From NCBI GenBank assembly GCA_944322885.1, contig CALUQH010000005.1, positions 25,197 to 89,196 on the forward strand: a stretch of 64,000 bases of DNA, written 5' to 3'. How positions within the stretch are numbered: the stretch's first letter is position 1; every line of letters starts with the position of its first letter. The notes under the pieces are model-generated. The model worked only from the letters and a program-made list of their open reading frames with translations. It did not search any database and was not told the DNA's origin. Positions 8,868 to 18,144 of the stretch are shown piece after piece. The translations under genes were made by a program, and so were the position numbers. This DNA is from Candidatus Gastranaerophilales bacterium (lineage in GTDB: Bacteria > Cyanobacteriota > Vampirovibrionia > Gastranaerophilales > Gastranaerophilaceae).

Positions 8868-10045
8868 TAATATCTGTTCCTTATCTTTTTAATACGTTTT
8901 TTAGAAATGTTCAAAAGTATCCCAACCATTATAAGCGAAACAATTAAAGATGAACCGCCGTAACTTATGAATGGAAGAGGAACACCAGTTGTAGGAAGGA
9001 ATGAACTTGCAACACTCATATTCATAAACGCCTGAAAAACTATTGAAAAGGTTATTCCGACCGCCAGCAGTTTCCCGTACATATCGGGACATCTTGCTGC
9101 TATTAAAAAGCCTCGCTGCATAAATGTGAAAAACAAACCTATTACAAGAACACACCCGACAAATCCAAGTTCTTCCGCAATAATCGCAAATATAAAGTCA
9201 GTATGACATTCAGGCAAATATGACAATTTTTGAATAGAGCCGCCGTACCCGACACCGCTAAAACCGCCAGACGCAAAGGCTATCAAGGATTGAATAATAT
9301 TATAACCTGCACCCAGAGGATCTAAATCAGGATTTCGCCAAGTTTTAATACGCTGAAGCTGATAAGGTTTAATAATTGTTGTCAAACCGATAATAATTGT
9401 TGCAACCATTGCCCCGACACAGCTCAAAAATAATTTTAAAGAGCCACCTGCAGCCATGTACATTACAATCGTTGTCATCCCGAGCAAGATTACCATTGAC
9501 AAGTTCGGTTGAATAAAAATCAGCCCCGCCATAGCGATAATCGGGAAAAATGCCCAGACCCATTTATTCTGATCAAAAAGTTCCGCATCTTTTCTAAAAG
9601 CATTTGCAAGCAACAGAACAACGGCAGGTTTTGCAAATTCTGACGGCTGCAGTTGAAATCCTGCGATATTTATCCATCTTTTTGCACCATTTACCGTAAC
9701 CCCTAGAGGCGTAAAATCAACAAGAAATAACGCAATCAAAATTGATGCCATTATTATGACATTCCAGTCCGCAAGCTTTTTATAATCATAATTCATAAAA
9801 AACTTTAACCCGAAAAAGCCGACAACAAAACATATCAACTGTTTTATGAGAAATTGGGCAGGGTTTCCGCCCTCATCCAGACATTTCGGCGCCGTTGCGG
9901 AAAATATAGCCAAAAAGCCTATAATTACAAGAAAGGCAACAACTATTAATAATGTTTTATCAGGAGATGATATGATAACACTCTGAATAGCCTGTTCTTC
10001 CCTGCCGTCACGCGGATTTCTTCTAGTTGATCTTTGATAAGACAT
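8867..10045 (-). CDS. ftsW: Lipid II glycosyltransferase FtsW (SEDS family)
   Basis: Polytopic SEDS protein that polymerises septal peptidoglycan. About ten membrane segments, with the family signatures LQPSEFAKPA (about 155) and, near the end, PFISYGGSSLI. The chosen start is ATG 10045, giving 392 residues beginning MSYQRSTRRN; longer frames begin inside murD and add a segment unlike the family. It overlaps the murD end by 23 bp. The adjacent mur genes suggest FtsW rather than RodA, though the two paralogues are hard to tell apart from sequence alone. Confidence 0.9.
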   Translation of the reverse strand: MSYQRSTRRNPRDGREEQAIQSVIISSPDKTLLIVVAFLVIIGFLAIFSATAPKCLDEGGNPAQFLIKQLICFVVGFFGLKFFMNYDYKKLADWNVIIMASILIALFLVDFTPLGVTVNGAKRWINIAGFQLQPSEFAKPAVVLLLANAFRKDAELFDQNKWVWAFFPIIAMAGLIFIQPNLSMVILLGMTTIVMYMAAGGSLKLFLSCVGAMVATIIIGLTTIIKPYQLQRIKTWRNPDLDPLGAGYNIIQSLIAFASGGFSGVGYGGSIQKLSYLPECHTDFIFAIIAEELGFVGCVLVIGLFFTFMQRGFLIAARCPDMYGKLLAVGITFSIVFQAFMNMSVASSFLPTTGVPLPFISYGGSSLIVSLIMVGILLNISKKRIKKIRNRY

Positions 10046-11390
10046 ACTCTTTGAACACCCTTCCTCTTTCTTCATATCCGCTAAACATATCAAAACTTGC
10101 ACAGGCCGGAGATAATAAAACAACATCAGAATTCAGTTCAATTGATTTATCAACAGCATCTTCCATTGAATTCTCTCTTATAATATTATTAAATCCTTCT
10201 TTTCGCAAATTTTCATCAAATCTGTCTGCCGCTTCTCCGATTAAAACAACAGTTTTAATGTGCTTTTTTATAGCGTCGCAAAATTCTTTTAAATCCGTAT
10301 TTTTATCTCTGCCGCCTGCAATAAGAACTACATCGCAGTTGTTAAATGAGTTGATAGCAACAAGACTTGCCTCCGGATTTGTAGCTTTAGAGTCATTGTA
10401 AAATACTGTTTTACCGCTTTGAGCAAATTTTTCAAGCCTGTGCTCAGGAATTTTAAATGACATAATTGAAGATTTTATATCCTCGTTAGAAATCCCTTCG
10501 ATTTTTGCAACGATAACAGCACACATTACATTTTGATAATTATGATTGCCTATTAACGGACAAGCACTTAAATCTATAATTTTTTCTTCTTTTCCGTTTC
10601 TTTTAAAATAAATGGCTTCTTCTTTTATATAAGAACAATTTTCTCCAATATCTCCGTCAAAAAGAAAAACTGTGCCGCCGCATTCTTTTGAGAATTCAAA
10701 AAGTCTTTCATCCTTTGCGTTTAAAACTGAAAATTGCGGAGCCTGAGGACCTTTGAATATCTTTGCCTTAGCTTTAAAATAATTTTCTAAATTACCATGC
10801 CAATTGATATGATCAGGTGTGAAATTTGTAAAAACAGAAATCTGAGGTTGAAAAGAATTACTGTATTCCAACTGAAATGAACTGCATTCGCAAACCATAA
10901 AATCAATATCTTTATCCAACAAATCACACGGAGGAACACCGTAATTGCCGCATGGTTCAGCCTTATACTCGCTTGATAATATATGAGCTATCAATGCTGT
11001 TGTTGTTGTCTTACCGTTAGTTCCGGTTATAGCAATAAAAGGAACCCCCGTTTGAGAATATGCAAGCTCAATTTCTGATATAACTTTAATTTTCAAATCT
11101 TTAAGTTTTTGCATAAGAGGCGAATTAGGCGGAATTCCCGGACTTGTAACAGCAATGTAAGCATCTTTTATAAAATCATCACTATGACCGCCCATTTCAA
11201 TTTTTATACCGGAAGCTCTAAGTTCTTTTAATATTTCCGCATCTTCCGGCTTTTCTTCACGAAACTCTGTCAAATATACATCCGCACCGGTTTTGTTTAA
11301 ATATTTAGCGGCAGAAATTCCACTTTTAGATAAGCCTAAAACAAGAACTTTTTTATCAAATAATTTTAAACTCGGACAAATTGATTTCAT
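10023..11390 (-). CDS. murD: UDP-MurNAc-L-alanine:D-glutamate ligase
   Basis: Cytosolic Mur ligase adding D-Glu to UDP-MurNAc-L-Ala. 455 residues: Rossmann-like N-domain (VLVLGLSKSGISAAKYL), ATP-binding P-loop AITGTNGKTTTTAL at about 125, and a C-domain starting near EHRLEKF with NDSKATNPEA. Its ATG shares the A of the mraY stop codon (TAATG), and its 3' end overlaps ftsW. It ends with TAG, one of several genes here showing TAG is an ordinary stop in this genome. Confidence 0.95.
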   Translation of the reverse strand: MKSICPSLKLFDKKVLVLGLSKSGISAAKYLNKTGADVYLTEFREEKPEDAEILKELRASGIKIEMGGHSDDFIKDAYIAVTSPGIPPNSPLMQKLKDLKIKVISEIELAYSQTGVPFIAITGTNGKTTTTALIAHILSSEYKAEPCGNYGVPPCDLLDKDIDFMVCECSSFQLEYSNSFQPQISVFTNFTPDHINWHGNLENYFKAKAKIFKGPQAPQFSVLNAKDERLFEFSKECGGTVFLFDGDIGENCSYIKEEAIYFKRNGKEEKIIDLSACPLIGNHNYQNVMCAVIVAKIEGISNEDIKSSIMSFKIPEHRLEKFAQSGKTVFYNDSKATNPEASLVAINSFNNCDVVLIAGGRDKNTDLKEFCDAIKKHIKTVVLIGEAADRFDENLRKEGFNNIIRENSMEDAVDKSIELNSDVVLLSPACASFDMFSGYEERGRVFKEYVLSKIN

Positions 11391-12370
11391 TATAAAATAC
11401 CTCTATTTAAGAAAAAATATAAAATAATTGCTGCAACAGAAAGAATTGCCGAAACTGTTGCAAACACGCATACAACTTTTTTCTCGCTCCAGTTGCAAAG
11501 TTCAAAATGATGATGAATAGGAGCCATTTTAAAAACCCTTTTTCCGGTAGTTTTAAAGCTCGTTACCTGGATAATTACAGAAAGAGTTTCCATTACAAAA
11601 ACTCCCGCTATGATAACAAGCAAAATTTCAAATTTTCCCATAACAGCCACTGTTCCGAGTAATCCGCCTATTGCAAGAGAACCCGTATCTCCCATAAAAA
11701 CTTCTGCTTTGGGTCTGTTATATTTCAAAAATCCCGCTAATGCGCCTGCAACACAAGCTGAAATAATCGCTCCTTCAGGACATCCTGAAAATAATGAAAT
11801 AATCGCACAAGCAATAAAAGCAAATATACCCGTTGAAGCAGCGAGTCCGTCAAGCCCGTCAGTTAAATTATAAGCATTCGATGCCCCGGTAATTACAAAT
11901 ACCGCAAAAACAGGATAAAACCAGCCTAAATTCAGAACATATTGGCCGAAATAAACATCCGATGCGTTTGTTTTTGTCATCATAAGGTAAAGAGTAGGTA
12001 GCAGCGCAATTGCAATCTGTCTGAGCAATTTACCTCTGGGAGTAAGCCCGTCATTACCCTTACCCTTTAATTTTATATAATCATCCTGAAATCCTGCAAA
12101 AGTATAGAACAATAATGTTAACAATATGATAAATGCTGTTGTATTTAGTCTTTGGGCCATTGCAAGGGCTATTACGGCACCCAGTATTACTGCAACTATG
12201 ATAAATACACCACCCGTTGTCGGTGTTCCCTGTTTTTTTGCATGAGCTTCGGGCGCACAATCCTTTACATACTGACCTATCATATGTTTACGTAAAAAAT
12301 CTATATATGGTACTCCGAAAAGCAAACATAATATCATTCCCAGTAAAAATGCAACTGCAAGCATTATCAT
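11390..12370 (-). CDS. mraY: Phospho-N-acetylmuramoyl-pentapeptide transferase
   Basis: Polytopic enzyme that makes lipid I from UDP-MurNAc-pentapeptide and undecaprenyl phosphate. 326 residues with the family landmarks KKQGTPTTGGVF, DDYIKLKGKGNDGLTP (DD catalytic pair), NLTDGLDGLA, FMGDTGSLAIGG and PIHHHFE. Ten membrane segments are expected. AAGGG precedes the ATG at 12370 by 8 nt. 34 bp downstream of murF, and translationally coupled to murD. Confidence 0.96.
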   Translation of the reverse strand: MIMLAVAFLLGMILCLLFGVPYIDFLRKHMIGQYVKDCAPEAHAKKQGTPTTGGVFIIVAVILGAVIALAMAQRLNTTAFIILLTLLFYTFAGFQDDYIKLKGKGNDGLTPRGKLLRQIAIALLPTLYLMMTKTNASDVYFGQYVLNLGWFYPVFAVFVITGASNAYNLTDGLDGLAASTGIFAFIACAIISLFSGCPEGAIISACVAGALAGFLKYNRPKAEVFMGDTGSLAIGGLLGTVAVMGKFEILLVIIAGVFVMETLSVIIQVTSFKTTGKRVFKMAPIHHHFELCNWSEKKVVCVFATVSAILSVAAIILYFFLNRGIL

Positions 12371-12404
12371 TTTTTATACCCTTTCCGTAGATGTTCATCT
12401 GATT

Positions 12405-13760
12405 TTATTCATTACCGTCAGGCACTTTGTGCCCGTTTTTACCCTTCCGTAAATGTTTTAAATTCTCTATTATTTCTTCAAACTTCATAGACCTCGAGGC
12501 CTTTAAAAATATTGTAATATCCTCATGTAAATTATCAAGAATGTAACGAGATGTTTCAAGATTGTTTTGAAAATGTTCCACCTTAAAACCATACTTCAAT
12601 AATTCATCGCCAATATATTTTGCAAGATTTCCTACTGTTATAAATAATCCTGATTTACCCTGAAATTTTTTACCGATAAATTCTCCGACCTCTTTATGAA
12701 ATTCAATCTCATTTTCACCCAGTTCTCCCATATCACCAAGAATAACAACAGGATTTTTATACAATTCCAAAAAAGTTGAAACAGAAGCTTTCATAGACTC
12801 TGGATTTGCATTGTAACTGTCATTTATTATATCAAATCCGTTAACTTTTTGAATTTCCCATCGTTTTTCTATCGGATGATATTTACCAAAACCTTTGTAT
12901 ATTTCCTCGTAAGACATCCCGAGCTTATAACCAAGCTCTATAGCTGAAAGAGAATTTTCTATATTATAATCCCCTTCAACATTCAGCTCATACTCACGAT
13001 TTTTATAAACAAATTTAGAATAACCTTCACGTTTTTCTAAAATTCTTACATCACTTATTGAATAAAAAATATTCTCCCCGTTAAAATTAGCAAATTTTTT
13101 AATTCTTTCATTATCATTTGCGATAAGTGTCTGTTTTAAATATTTAGTAATTTCACATTTTGCCTTTGCAATGTTATCAAGGCTTCCCAGACGTCCGATA
13201 TGCGCAGAACCTGCATTTGTAATAATTGCGTAATCAGGTTCCGCGTATTTGCATATAAGCTCAATTTCGCCAAAACCTCTCATACCCATCTCAACAATCA
13301 AAACTTGCGTATCTTCAGACATTGAAAGAACGGTCTGGCAAAATCCTATTTCGTTATTGTGATTTGAATACGTTTTATGAGTCCTGAATTTTTCAGACAA
13401 AACCGAATAAACCATTTCTTTAGTAGTCGTTTTACCCGAGCTTCCCGTAATTGCAACAATCACAGGATTATATTTTTTTCTTGCAAAATTAGCTAACTGT
13501 AAATATGCAGTTAAAGTATCGCTGACTTTCAGAGAAAAATCGGCAGGGCAGTTATCTTTAGTGCAAAAACATCCAATCGCACCAGCTTCAAGCGCCTTAT
13601 CACAAAAATTTTCCCCGTCAAAATTTGCCCCCTTCAATGGCAGATACAAATCACCTTTTTTTAAAGTCCTCGTATCAGTGGAAATTTCAAAGCTCCCGTC
13701 TTTACCATTCTTAATTTCGGCATCTGTAGCTTTTCTCAACTCATCAACTGTAAATTTCAT
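12405..13760 (-). CDS. murF: UDP-MurNAc-tripeptide:D-alanyl-D-alanine ligase
   Basis: Cytosolic ATP-dependent ligase completing the muropeptide. 451 residues: N-domain with RTLKKGDLYLPLKG, P-loop AITGSSGKTTTKEM (about 106-119), VEMGMRGFGEIE and, in the C-domain, NDSYNANPESMKAS. First gene of the mur/fts operon. It diverges from rplU across about 200 bp. No strong ribosome-binding site lies close to the ATG; GAGGGAG is 17 nt away. Confidence 0.95.
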   Translation of the reverse strand: MKFTVDELRKATDAEIKNGKDGSFEISTDTRTLKKGDLYLPLKGANFDGENFCDKALEAGAIGCFCTKDNCPADFSLKVSDTLTAYLQLANFARKKYNPVIVAITGSSGKTTTKEMVYSVLSEKFRTHKTYSNHNNEIGFCQTVLSMSEDTQVLIVEMGMRGFGEIELICKYAEPDYAIITNAGSAHIGRLGSLDNIAKAKCEITKYLKQTLIANDNERIKKFANFNGENIFYSISDVRILEKREGYSKFVYKNREYELNVEGDYNIENSLSAIELGYKLGMSYEEIYKGFGKYHPIEKRWEIQKVNGFDIINDSYNANPESMKASVSTFLELYKNPVVILGDMGELGENEIEFHKEVGEFIGKKFQGKSGLFITVGNLAKYIGDELLKYGFKVEHFQNNLETSRYILDNLHEDITIFLKASRSMKFEEIIENLKHLRKGKNGHKVPDGNE

Positions 13761-13843
13761 CTCTAAATCTTAATCTCCCTCACAAAATAATTTTACCGCA
13801 AACAAACCGCCAGAAACGTAAAGTTAATAAATGTTAATAGAGC

Positions 13844-13872
13844 TTGACAAGCGGTTTTGAGCAGGCGATAAT
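13844..13872 (+). promoter_or_regulatory. Promoter of rplU-rpmA
   Basis: TTGACA (13844-13849), 17-bp spacer, GATAAT (13867-13872). Near-consensus and about 92 bp before the rplU start codon, leaving a long 5' untranslated region. Confidence 0.8.
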
Positions 13873-13911
13873 AAATAATGTATTAGTAGGCGGTCAATCG
13901 TTTATAAATAT

Positions 13912-13939
13912 CTTTGCAAACACTAGCATTACCGCAAAG
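13912..13939 (+). promoter_or_regulatory. Possible L21 leader hairpin
   Basis: CTTTGC (13912-13917) pairs with GCAAAG (13934-13939) across a 16-nt loop, 25 nt upstream of the rplU start. Ribosomal protein leaders that mediate autogenous control are known for L21 in other bacteria; a similar role here is inferred only from position and length. Confidence 0.35.
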
Positions 13940-13964
13940 ATTACGATACCAGAAAGGATGTATA

Positions 13965-14315
13965 ATGTACGCAATTGTAGAAACAGGCGGAAAACAATAT
14001 CAGGTTGAAGAAGGAAGATACCTTGATGTTGAATTATTAGACGGCGAAAAAGATTCAAAAGTAGTTTTTGACAAAGTCGTCATGATTGTAAACGGTAAAA
14101 AATCTAAAGTAGGACAGCCCTACGTTGCAGGCGCTTCTGCTGAAGGTACTATCGTAAAACACGATAAAGACAAAAAAATCATCGTTTACAAACAAAGACC
14201 TAAAAAAGGTTACAGAAGAAAACAAGGACACAGACAAGGCTTCACAAGAGTAATGATTTCTAAAATCAGAACTTCTGCTCAGAAAAAAGCAGCCGAAGCT
14301 ACTGAAGAAGCTTAA
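13965..14315 (+). CDS. rplU: Large ribosomal subunit protein bL21
   Basis: 23S rRNA-binding protein of the 50S subunit. Begins MYAIVETGGKQYQVEEG, the normal start of the family, and has the RPKKGYRRKQGHRQ core. ATG 13965 is chosen because it gives the standard N-terminus and has AAAGGA upstream; longer frames are unsupported. 116 residues, with a short acidic tail (AEATEEA). The 215 bp to rpmA contain nested hairpins at about 14321-14367 (TTATCCTC with GAGGATAA and, inside, TTCTC with GAGAA) that may modulate read-through. There is no prp gene in the gap. Confidence 0.97.
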   Translation: MYAIVETGGKQYQVEEGRYLDVELLDGEKDSKVVFDKVVMIVNGKKSKVGQPYVAGASAEGTIVKHDKDKKIIVYKQRPKKGYRRKQGHRQGFTRVMISKIRTSAQKKAAEATEEA

Positions 14316-14530
14316 ACTTCTTATCCTCCTTCTCACAATGGGAGAAAAACAGATGCGAGAGGATAAATTTAAAAATAATAGTAAAAATTTTTGAAAATAC
14401 CTCGAGTGCATTAATCAATTAAAGCCGATAATAAAACAATCGGGAAAGTAATACAAAAAATCGTGCAGAGGCGATACTTAATTAATTGTAAGTTACGGCT
14501 ACGTACGTAGTACATAAGGAGAATATAAAA

Positions 14531-14785
14531 ATGGCACATAAGAAAGGTATGGGATCTACCCGTAACGGACGTGATTCGGAAGCGAAACGATTAGGCGTTA
14601 AAAAATTCGGCGGTGAAATCGTTAAAGCCGGTAATATCCTTGTTCGTCAAAGAGGAACTAAAGTTCATCCCGGTAACAATGTAGGTATCGGTTCAGATGA
14701 TACATTATATGCTTTGATTGACGGTCAGGTAAAATTTGAAGCACACAGACGCGATAGAAAACAGGTCAGTGTATACGCAGTGTAA
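14531..14785 (+). CDS. rpmA: Large ribosomal subunit protein bL27
   Basis: 50S protein whose N-terminal tail reaches the peptidyl transferase centre. 84 residues beginning [16 protein letters not shown]. The mature AHKKG end follows Met directly, so there is none of the cleaved N-terminal extension seen in Firmicutes, in keeping with the absence of prp. AAGGAG lies 8 nt upstream. Followed by a strong terminator. Confidence 0.98.
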   Translation: MAHKKGMGSTRNGRDSEAKRLGVKKFGGEIVKAGNILVRQRGTKVHPGNNVGIGSDDTLYALIDGQVKFEAHRRDRKQVSVYAV

Positions 14786-14800
14786 TAAAGTTAAAAAATA

Positions 14801-14833
14801 AAAAATAACCCTTTTTGACAAAGGGTTATTTTT
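14801..14833 (+). terminator. Terminator of rplU-rpmA
   Basis: 14-bp stem (14801-14814 with 14820-14833, core AACCCTTT), 5-nt loop, followed by T residues to 14835. Confidence 0.9.
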
Positions 14834-14857
14834 TTATACTGTTCATGCCCTAATATA

Positions 14858-15682
14858 TTATTTTTGAACATCCGAATAATCTTCGAATATTTTCTCGCCT
14901 TCACGATTGTATTTAATAATAGAACCATCTGTATTAATTATTGTCACATACCCTTTAGTACTTCCACCTGCTTTGTTATCATGATAGATTTCTGTACCGT
15001 CTTTCAATATATACATACGTGAACCGCCGTCTCTATATGTTTGAACTTCTTTTAACTGTCCTTTAAACAAAGCAGAAGTTGCACTTTCATATATCTGCAT
15101 TCCTTCGGCATTTCCAACACTGCAATTTTGCCTCAATGTATTAAGAGCTTTAGTCAAGTCACTGGGATTTGAAATATCATATTCAGATACCAGCTCATTC
15201 AAGTATGTAAGCTGTTGTGACATCTCTTTTTGTTTTTTTATCTCGTCTGCCTGCATTTCTGCACGAGTCTTTGTATTTTGGTACACATTCTGAACTTCTT
15301 CCTCAGTTGCCTGATAAATACCGTTTGAGGGTTTAACATCAACTTCTTCATTCATTAAAAACGCCTCTTTTCCATTGTAGGGATATTCGTCAACCTTTTG
15401 TAAATCTGCATCAAGCAAAGTAAGAAGTGTTTTTAATTCTTTTTCACTTACATTTTTATTATCACCGTCAAGACTTAAAATTCGGTTTAGCTTCTCCTGT
15501 CCTGTTTTATCCAACTGAGTATATATTTTGCTAAATACAGGAGTTTTCTTTAAATCTGCGAGTGATATACTTGTTTTATCACCAAGAATTGAAGTTGTAC
15601 GTTCATTTAGATTTTTTTGATACTCAGCATCTTTAACAGCATTTCCCATACCTACAAGGGAACCATTAACATATAAGCCCAT
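14858..15682 (-). CDS. Hypothetical protein with EF-hand-like segment
   Basis: 274 residues, no signal peptide and no membrane segment. Begins MGLYVNGSLVGMGNAVKDAE. Around residues 67-82, LSLDGDNKNVSEKEL resembles a calcium-binding EF-hand one residue short of canonical. The middle (about 130-165) is charged and probably coiled coil. The C-terminus (GGSRMYILKDGTEIYHD, then VTIINTDGSIIKYNREG) looks like short beta repeats. ATG at 15682 has AAAGGA 8 nt upstream. I do not recognise a function. The broken EF-hand gene near 56.3 kb begins in a similar style, so both may belong to one lineage-specific family. Confidence 0.6.
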   Translation of the reverse strand: MGLYVNGSLVGMGNAVKDAEYQKNLNERTTSILGDKTSISLADLKKTPVFSKIYTQLDKTGQEKLNRILSLDGDNKNVSEKELKTLLTLLDADLQKVDEYPYNGKEAFLMNEEVDVKPSNGIYQATEEEVQNVYQNTKTRAEMQADEIKKQKEMSQQLTYLNELVSEYDISNPSDLTKALNTLRQNCSVGNAEGMQIYESATSALFKGQLKEVQTYRDGGSRMYILKDGTEIYHDNKAGGSTKGYVTIINTDGSIIKYNREGEKIFEDYSDVQK

Positions 15683-15923
15683 AATAATATCCTTTCTTTT
15701 ATTTATACTCTTTAAAACATTATATAATTAATTAAAGTTATAAATTATATAAAAATTGCGTAAAAAAGAATATTATACTATACTAAAACCCGCTGCACAT
15801 CAAAGTTACAGACATTAAAAAACTTTAGTTTACATTTATTTACAGCAGCAATTTCTTTATATTTCTTAATAATTTTAGAAATAGCTGTTTGACATACACT
15901 ACTATAGCTGCACCAAGTATAGA

Positions 15924-16709
15924 CTACTGTTTTAAGGAATCTTCATACTCGGTATAACTTGTAAATGAATCTGTAAAATGAATCATAGACTTAACATTAC
16001 CGTCATCACCTAAAACTGATTTTGAAACATAAAGCGGTTTTCCTTCAAGATTTTCATCAAAATTATATCTTAATACCTGATTATTCTTTTGATCAAAAAC
16101 CGTAAAACTTTGAGTTAATATATCACCATTAACATCTATATCAGCTGCATATTTCAACTTATTTTCATTCAAATATTTTCTAAAGTCATTAGCCTTTGTT
16201 TCAGCATTAACTAACTCATTTTTATAAGGCGACTTATCCGGTTCATAACAAGATGTCCTAAAACGGAATTGTCCGTCAGCACCGTATGTAGTTTCTACTG
16301 ACTGTAATCCGCCAGATTCATTAAGAGGATAGTGAATTTCTCTATAATGAGTCAATTTTCCCTTAGAATCTCCTTCATTGCTGAACATTAAAATTTTTAC
16401 AGGTTTGCCATTTTCAAGTAATTTCAGTTCCGAAGTATGTTCCAACTGAAACATTGTAAAGTCTTTTCCTTCTGTCTTACCCTCTTTTTGAAGTTCTGTT
16501 TTATATTCATCAAATGTTTTGTTTTCCGGTATTTGTTTTTTAGCCGGATTAATAAGCGCATAAGCTTTATAGGCATCGGCCGTCTCTTTTTTTACTATAT
16601 CAGGAGCAACCGTAACATCCGAGCAGTTTTTTTCTGCCGTTTTTTCCGCCGGAGCAGGCTGTTTATAATTTGCCAACAAGTTTGTACTAACAGAACTAAT
16701 TCCTTCCAT
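15924..16709 (-). CDS. Hypothetical protein
   Basis: 261 residues from ATG 16709, chosen over an upstream GTG because AAAGGA sits 6 nt before it. Begins MEGISSVSTNLLANYKQ. Soluble, no signal peptide. The C-terminal half reads as repeated beta strands (YREIHYPLNE, TTYGADGQFRFRTS, QVLRYNFDENLEGK). No family recognised. It lies 214 bp upstream of the gene ending the previous minus-strand unit, and the spacer (15710-15923) is AT-rich with no gene I can support. Confidence 0.55.
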   Translation of the reverse strand: MEGISSVSTNLLANYKQPAPAEKTAEKNCSDVTVAPDIVKKETADAYKAYALINPAKKQIPENKTFDEYKTELQKEGKTEGKDFTMFQLEHTSELKLLENGKPVKILMFSNEGDSKGKLTHYREIHYPLNESGGLQSVETTYGADGQFRFRTSCYEPDKSPYKNELVNAETKANDFRKYLNENKLKYAADIDVNGDILTQSFTVFDQKNNQVLRYNFDENLEGKPLYVSKSVLGDDGNVKSMIHFTDSFTSYTEYEDSLKQ

Positions 16710-16886
16710 ATAAATCCTTTCCACACTTTAATCAATTATATTAATTTAAAGTTATCGGATAACATAAAATTGCCTTAATAATGCCTTATGTTACAAAATA
16801 TTAAACTTATTTATAAAATTCTAAAGATTTACAACTCCAAAGCCGATATAAAAAATGTAATTATAAGACAATGGAGATTAAACAAT

Positions 16887-17042
16887 ATGCTAAAAAAAAT
16901 TGTAACACCTTCGTGTAATGTATGCGACAGTGTGGAATTTATATTAAGAGGAGCGAGAAAACGCCGAAATTTGGCGTTAACATCCGCAAAGATGATTAAT
17001 GCGGATGCGGGTATTCAAACTGGACTGCGTGCAGTCAAGTAG
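16887..17042 (+). CDS. Small basic protein (51 aa)
   Basis: Begins MLKKIVTPSCNVCDSVEF and ends QTGLRAVK; lysine/arginine-rich with one C-x2-C. GGAG lies 10 nt before the ATG, a little far. Support for transcription comes from the intrinsic terminator at 17078. No family recognised; it could also be a non-coding transcript. It is preceded by about 150 bp with no clear gene. Confidence 0.4.
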   Translation: MLKKIVTPSCNVCDSVEFILRGARKRRNLALTSAKMINADAGIQTGLRAVK

Positions 17043-17077
17043 TGCTTATTGTTTAGTAAGAATGAGAGTTTATAGTA

Positions 17078-17108
17078 AAAGACCGGATATAACCGGTCTT
17101 TATTTTTT
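17078..17108 (+). terminator. Intrinsic terminator
   Basis: AAAGACCGG (17078-17086) pairs with CCGGTCTTT (17093-17101), loop of 6, then a T run. It ends the transcript of the small ORF on the plus strand. Confidence 0.85.
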
Positions 17109-17334
17109 AGTAAAAATTATTGTTACCAATATCAACAAACTTTATTTTGTAACCCAATATCTAGGCAATTAATTTAACTTCTTTATAGGATATAGTCTCA
17201 TTTCTAAGCTTTTGTGACAGACTGGCAAGTGAATAATTTCTCTTTTGAAATTTACCAATCTCTGCCGCCAGCTCTTTTTATGTCATATCTCTATCATTAG
17301 TCAGATTTTTTATTTCATTTACAATTTTACCCAT
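17107..17334 (-). pseudogene. HTH-type regulator remnant facing pilin C
   Basis: A 75-codon frame from ATG 17334 with two internal stops: TAA after RDMT and TAG after KLIA. Read through, it aligns end to end with the intact 81-residue HTH protein at 26883: IKNLT / KELAAEIGK / NYSLASLSQKLRNETISYKE / ILGYKIKFVDI against the same positions there. Both stops fall where related XRE-like helix-turn-helix proteins often have Gln, so single C-to-T changes (CAA to TAA, CAG to TAG) explain them. TAG and TAA are ordinary stops elsewhere in the window. It diverges from pilin C and fills most of the 364-bp gap 17043-17406. Confidence 0.7.
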
Positions 17335-17406
17335 TTTATAATTATAATATTTTTTAAATATATTTACGGCAAATTAAATATATATATTAATAAATATATA
17401 AATATA

Positions 17407-18144
17407 TTGAATAATAGAAAGCAGAGAGGTTTATTAATAAAAAGAGGATTTACGCTTGCAGAGGTGCTTGTTACATTAGGAATTATAGGAGTAGTTTGTG
17501 CGCTTACCTTACCATCACTGGTTGAAAAACATCAAAAACAGGCGACAATTACAAAGTTAAAGAAAATATATTCAGTTCTATCTCAGCAAATTATGCTTGC
17601 TAATTCTCAAACTACACCGGCAAATGAATTTTTAACTGCAGGGAATGAAGTTGAAGCAGATAAGACCGAAGAATTTTTTCAAACATACTGGGTTCCATAC
17701 TTTAAAGGAGTAACCATCTTAAATAGCAGACCGTATAGTACACAATTTCCGTATAAATATATGAATGGAGATATGTTAGAAATTACAATAAAAACCGGAT
17801 TTTCCGAGGGACGAATTACTTTTTCTACTTCGGACGGATTTATATTTTTTATATGTGTGATGAAGTGGAAAAATAAAGACGAAAACGGTAATTTAAGTGA
17901 TCCAATATATTCATCTGAAATGAATGTTTATATTGATATAAACGGGTTAAAACATCCAAATACACTTGGGAAAGATATCTTTAGAGTCACAATGAATTAC
18001 GACAAAAATAATGTTATGCCATACGGCATTGACAAAAGTTCCAGTGCTATAGATCGCAACTGCAATAAAACAGGCTCCGGAGATTATTGTTTTGCCAAAA
18101 TTATAAAAGACGGCTGGAAAATAACTGATGATTATCCCTGGTAA
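17407..18144 (+). CDS. Type IV pilin-like protein C
   Basis: Prepilin-type protein: short basic leader LLIKRG, then FTLAEVLVTLGIIGVVCALT with Glu at +5. The soluble domain has DINGLKHPNTLGKDIF and the end motif KDGWKITDDYPW, very close to pilin B. A C-terminal C-x8-C (NCNKTGSGDYC) may form a disulfide. No ATG lies in frame near the leader; TTG 17407 is the best start, without a clear ribosome-binding site, so the true N-terminus is uncertain. The last 13 bp overlap the convergent dehydrogenase. A regulator pseudogene diverges from it. Confidence 0.75.
   Translation: MNNRKQRGLLIKRGFTLAEVLVTLGIIGVVCALTLPSLVEKHQKQATITKLKKIYSVLSQQIMLANSQTTPANEFLTAGNEVEADKTEEFFQTYWVPYFKGVTILNSRPYSTQFPYKYMNGDMLEITIKTGFSEGRITFSTSDGFIFFICVMKWKNKDENGNLSDPIYSSEMNVYIDINGLKHPNTLGKDIFRVTMNYDKNNVMPYGIDKSSSAIDRNCNKTGSGDYCFAKIIKDGWKITDDYPW

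Noticed and set aside
8867..10126. A longer FtsW starting inside murD at 10126
   Set aside because: The added 27 residues are murD sequence in another frame; ATG 10045 gives the normal family length.
15700..15923. A 48-codon open stretch on the minus strand after the 15924 gene, like the tail of a protein
   Set aside because: No start codon or ribosome-binding site, no recognisable motif, and AT-rich; it could be a remnant, but I cannot support it.
17107..17334. Stop-codon reassignment (TAA/TAG read as Gln) suggested by the HTH frame, with TAG also in the EF-hand gene
   Set aside because: murD, the sigma factor and the Ycf23-like gene all end in TAG, and many genes end in TAA; no essential gene contains an internal stop. 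Point mutations explain the cases.
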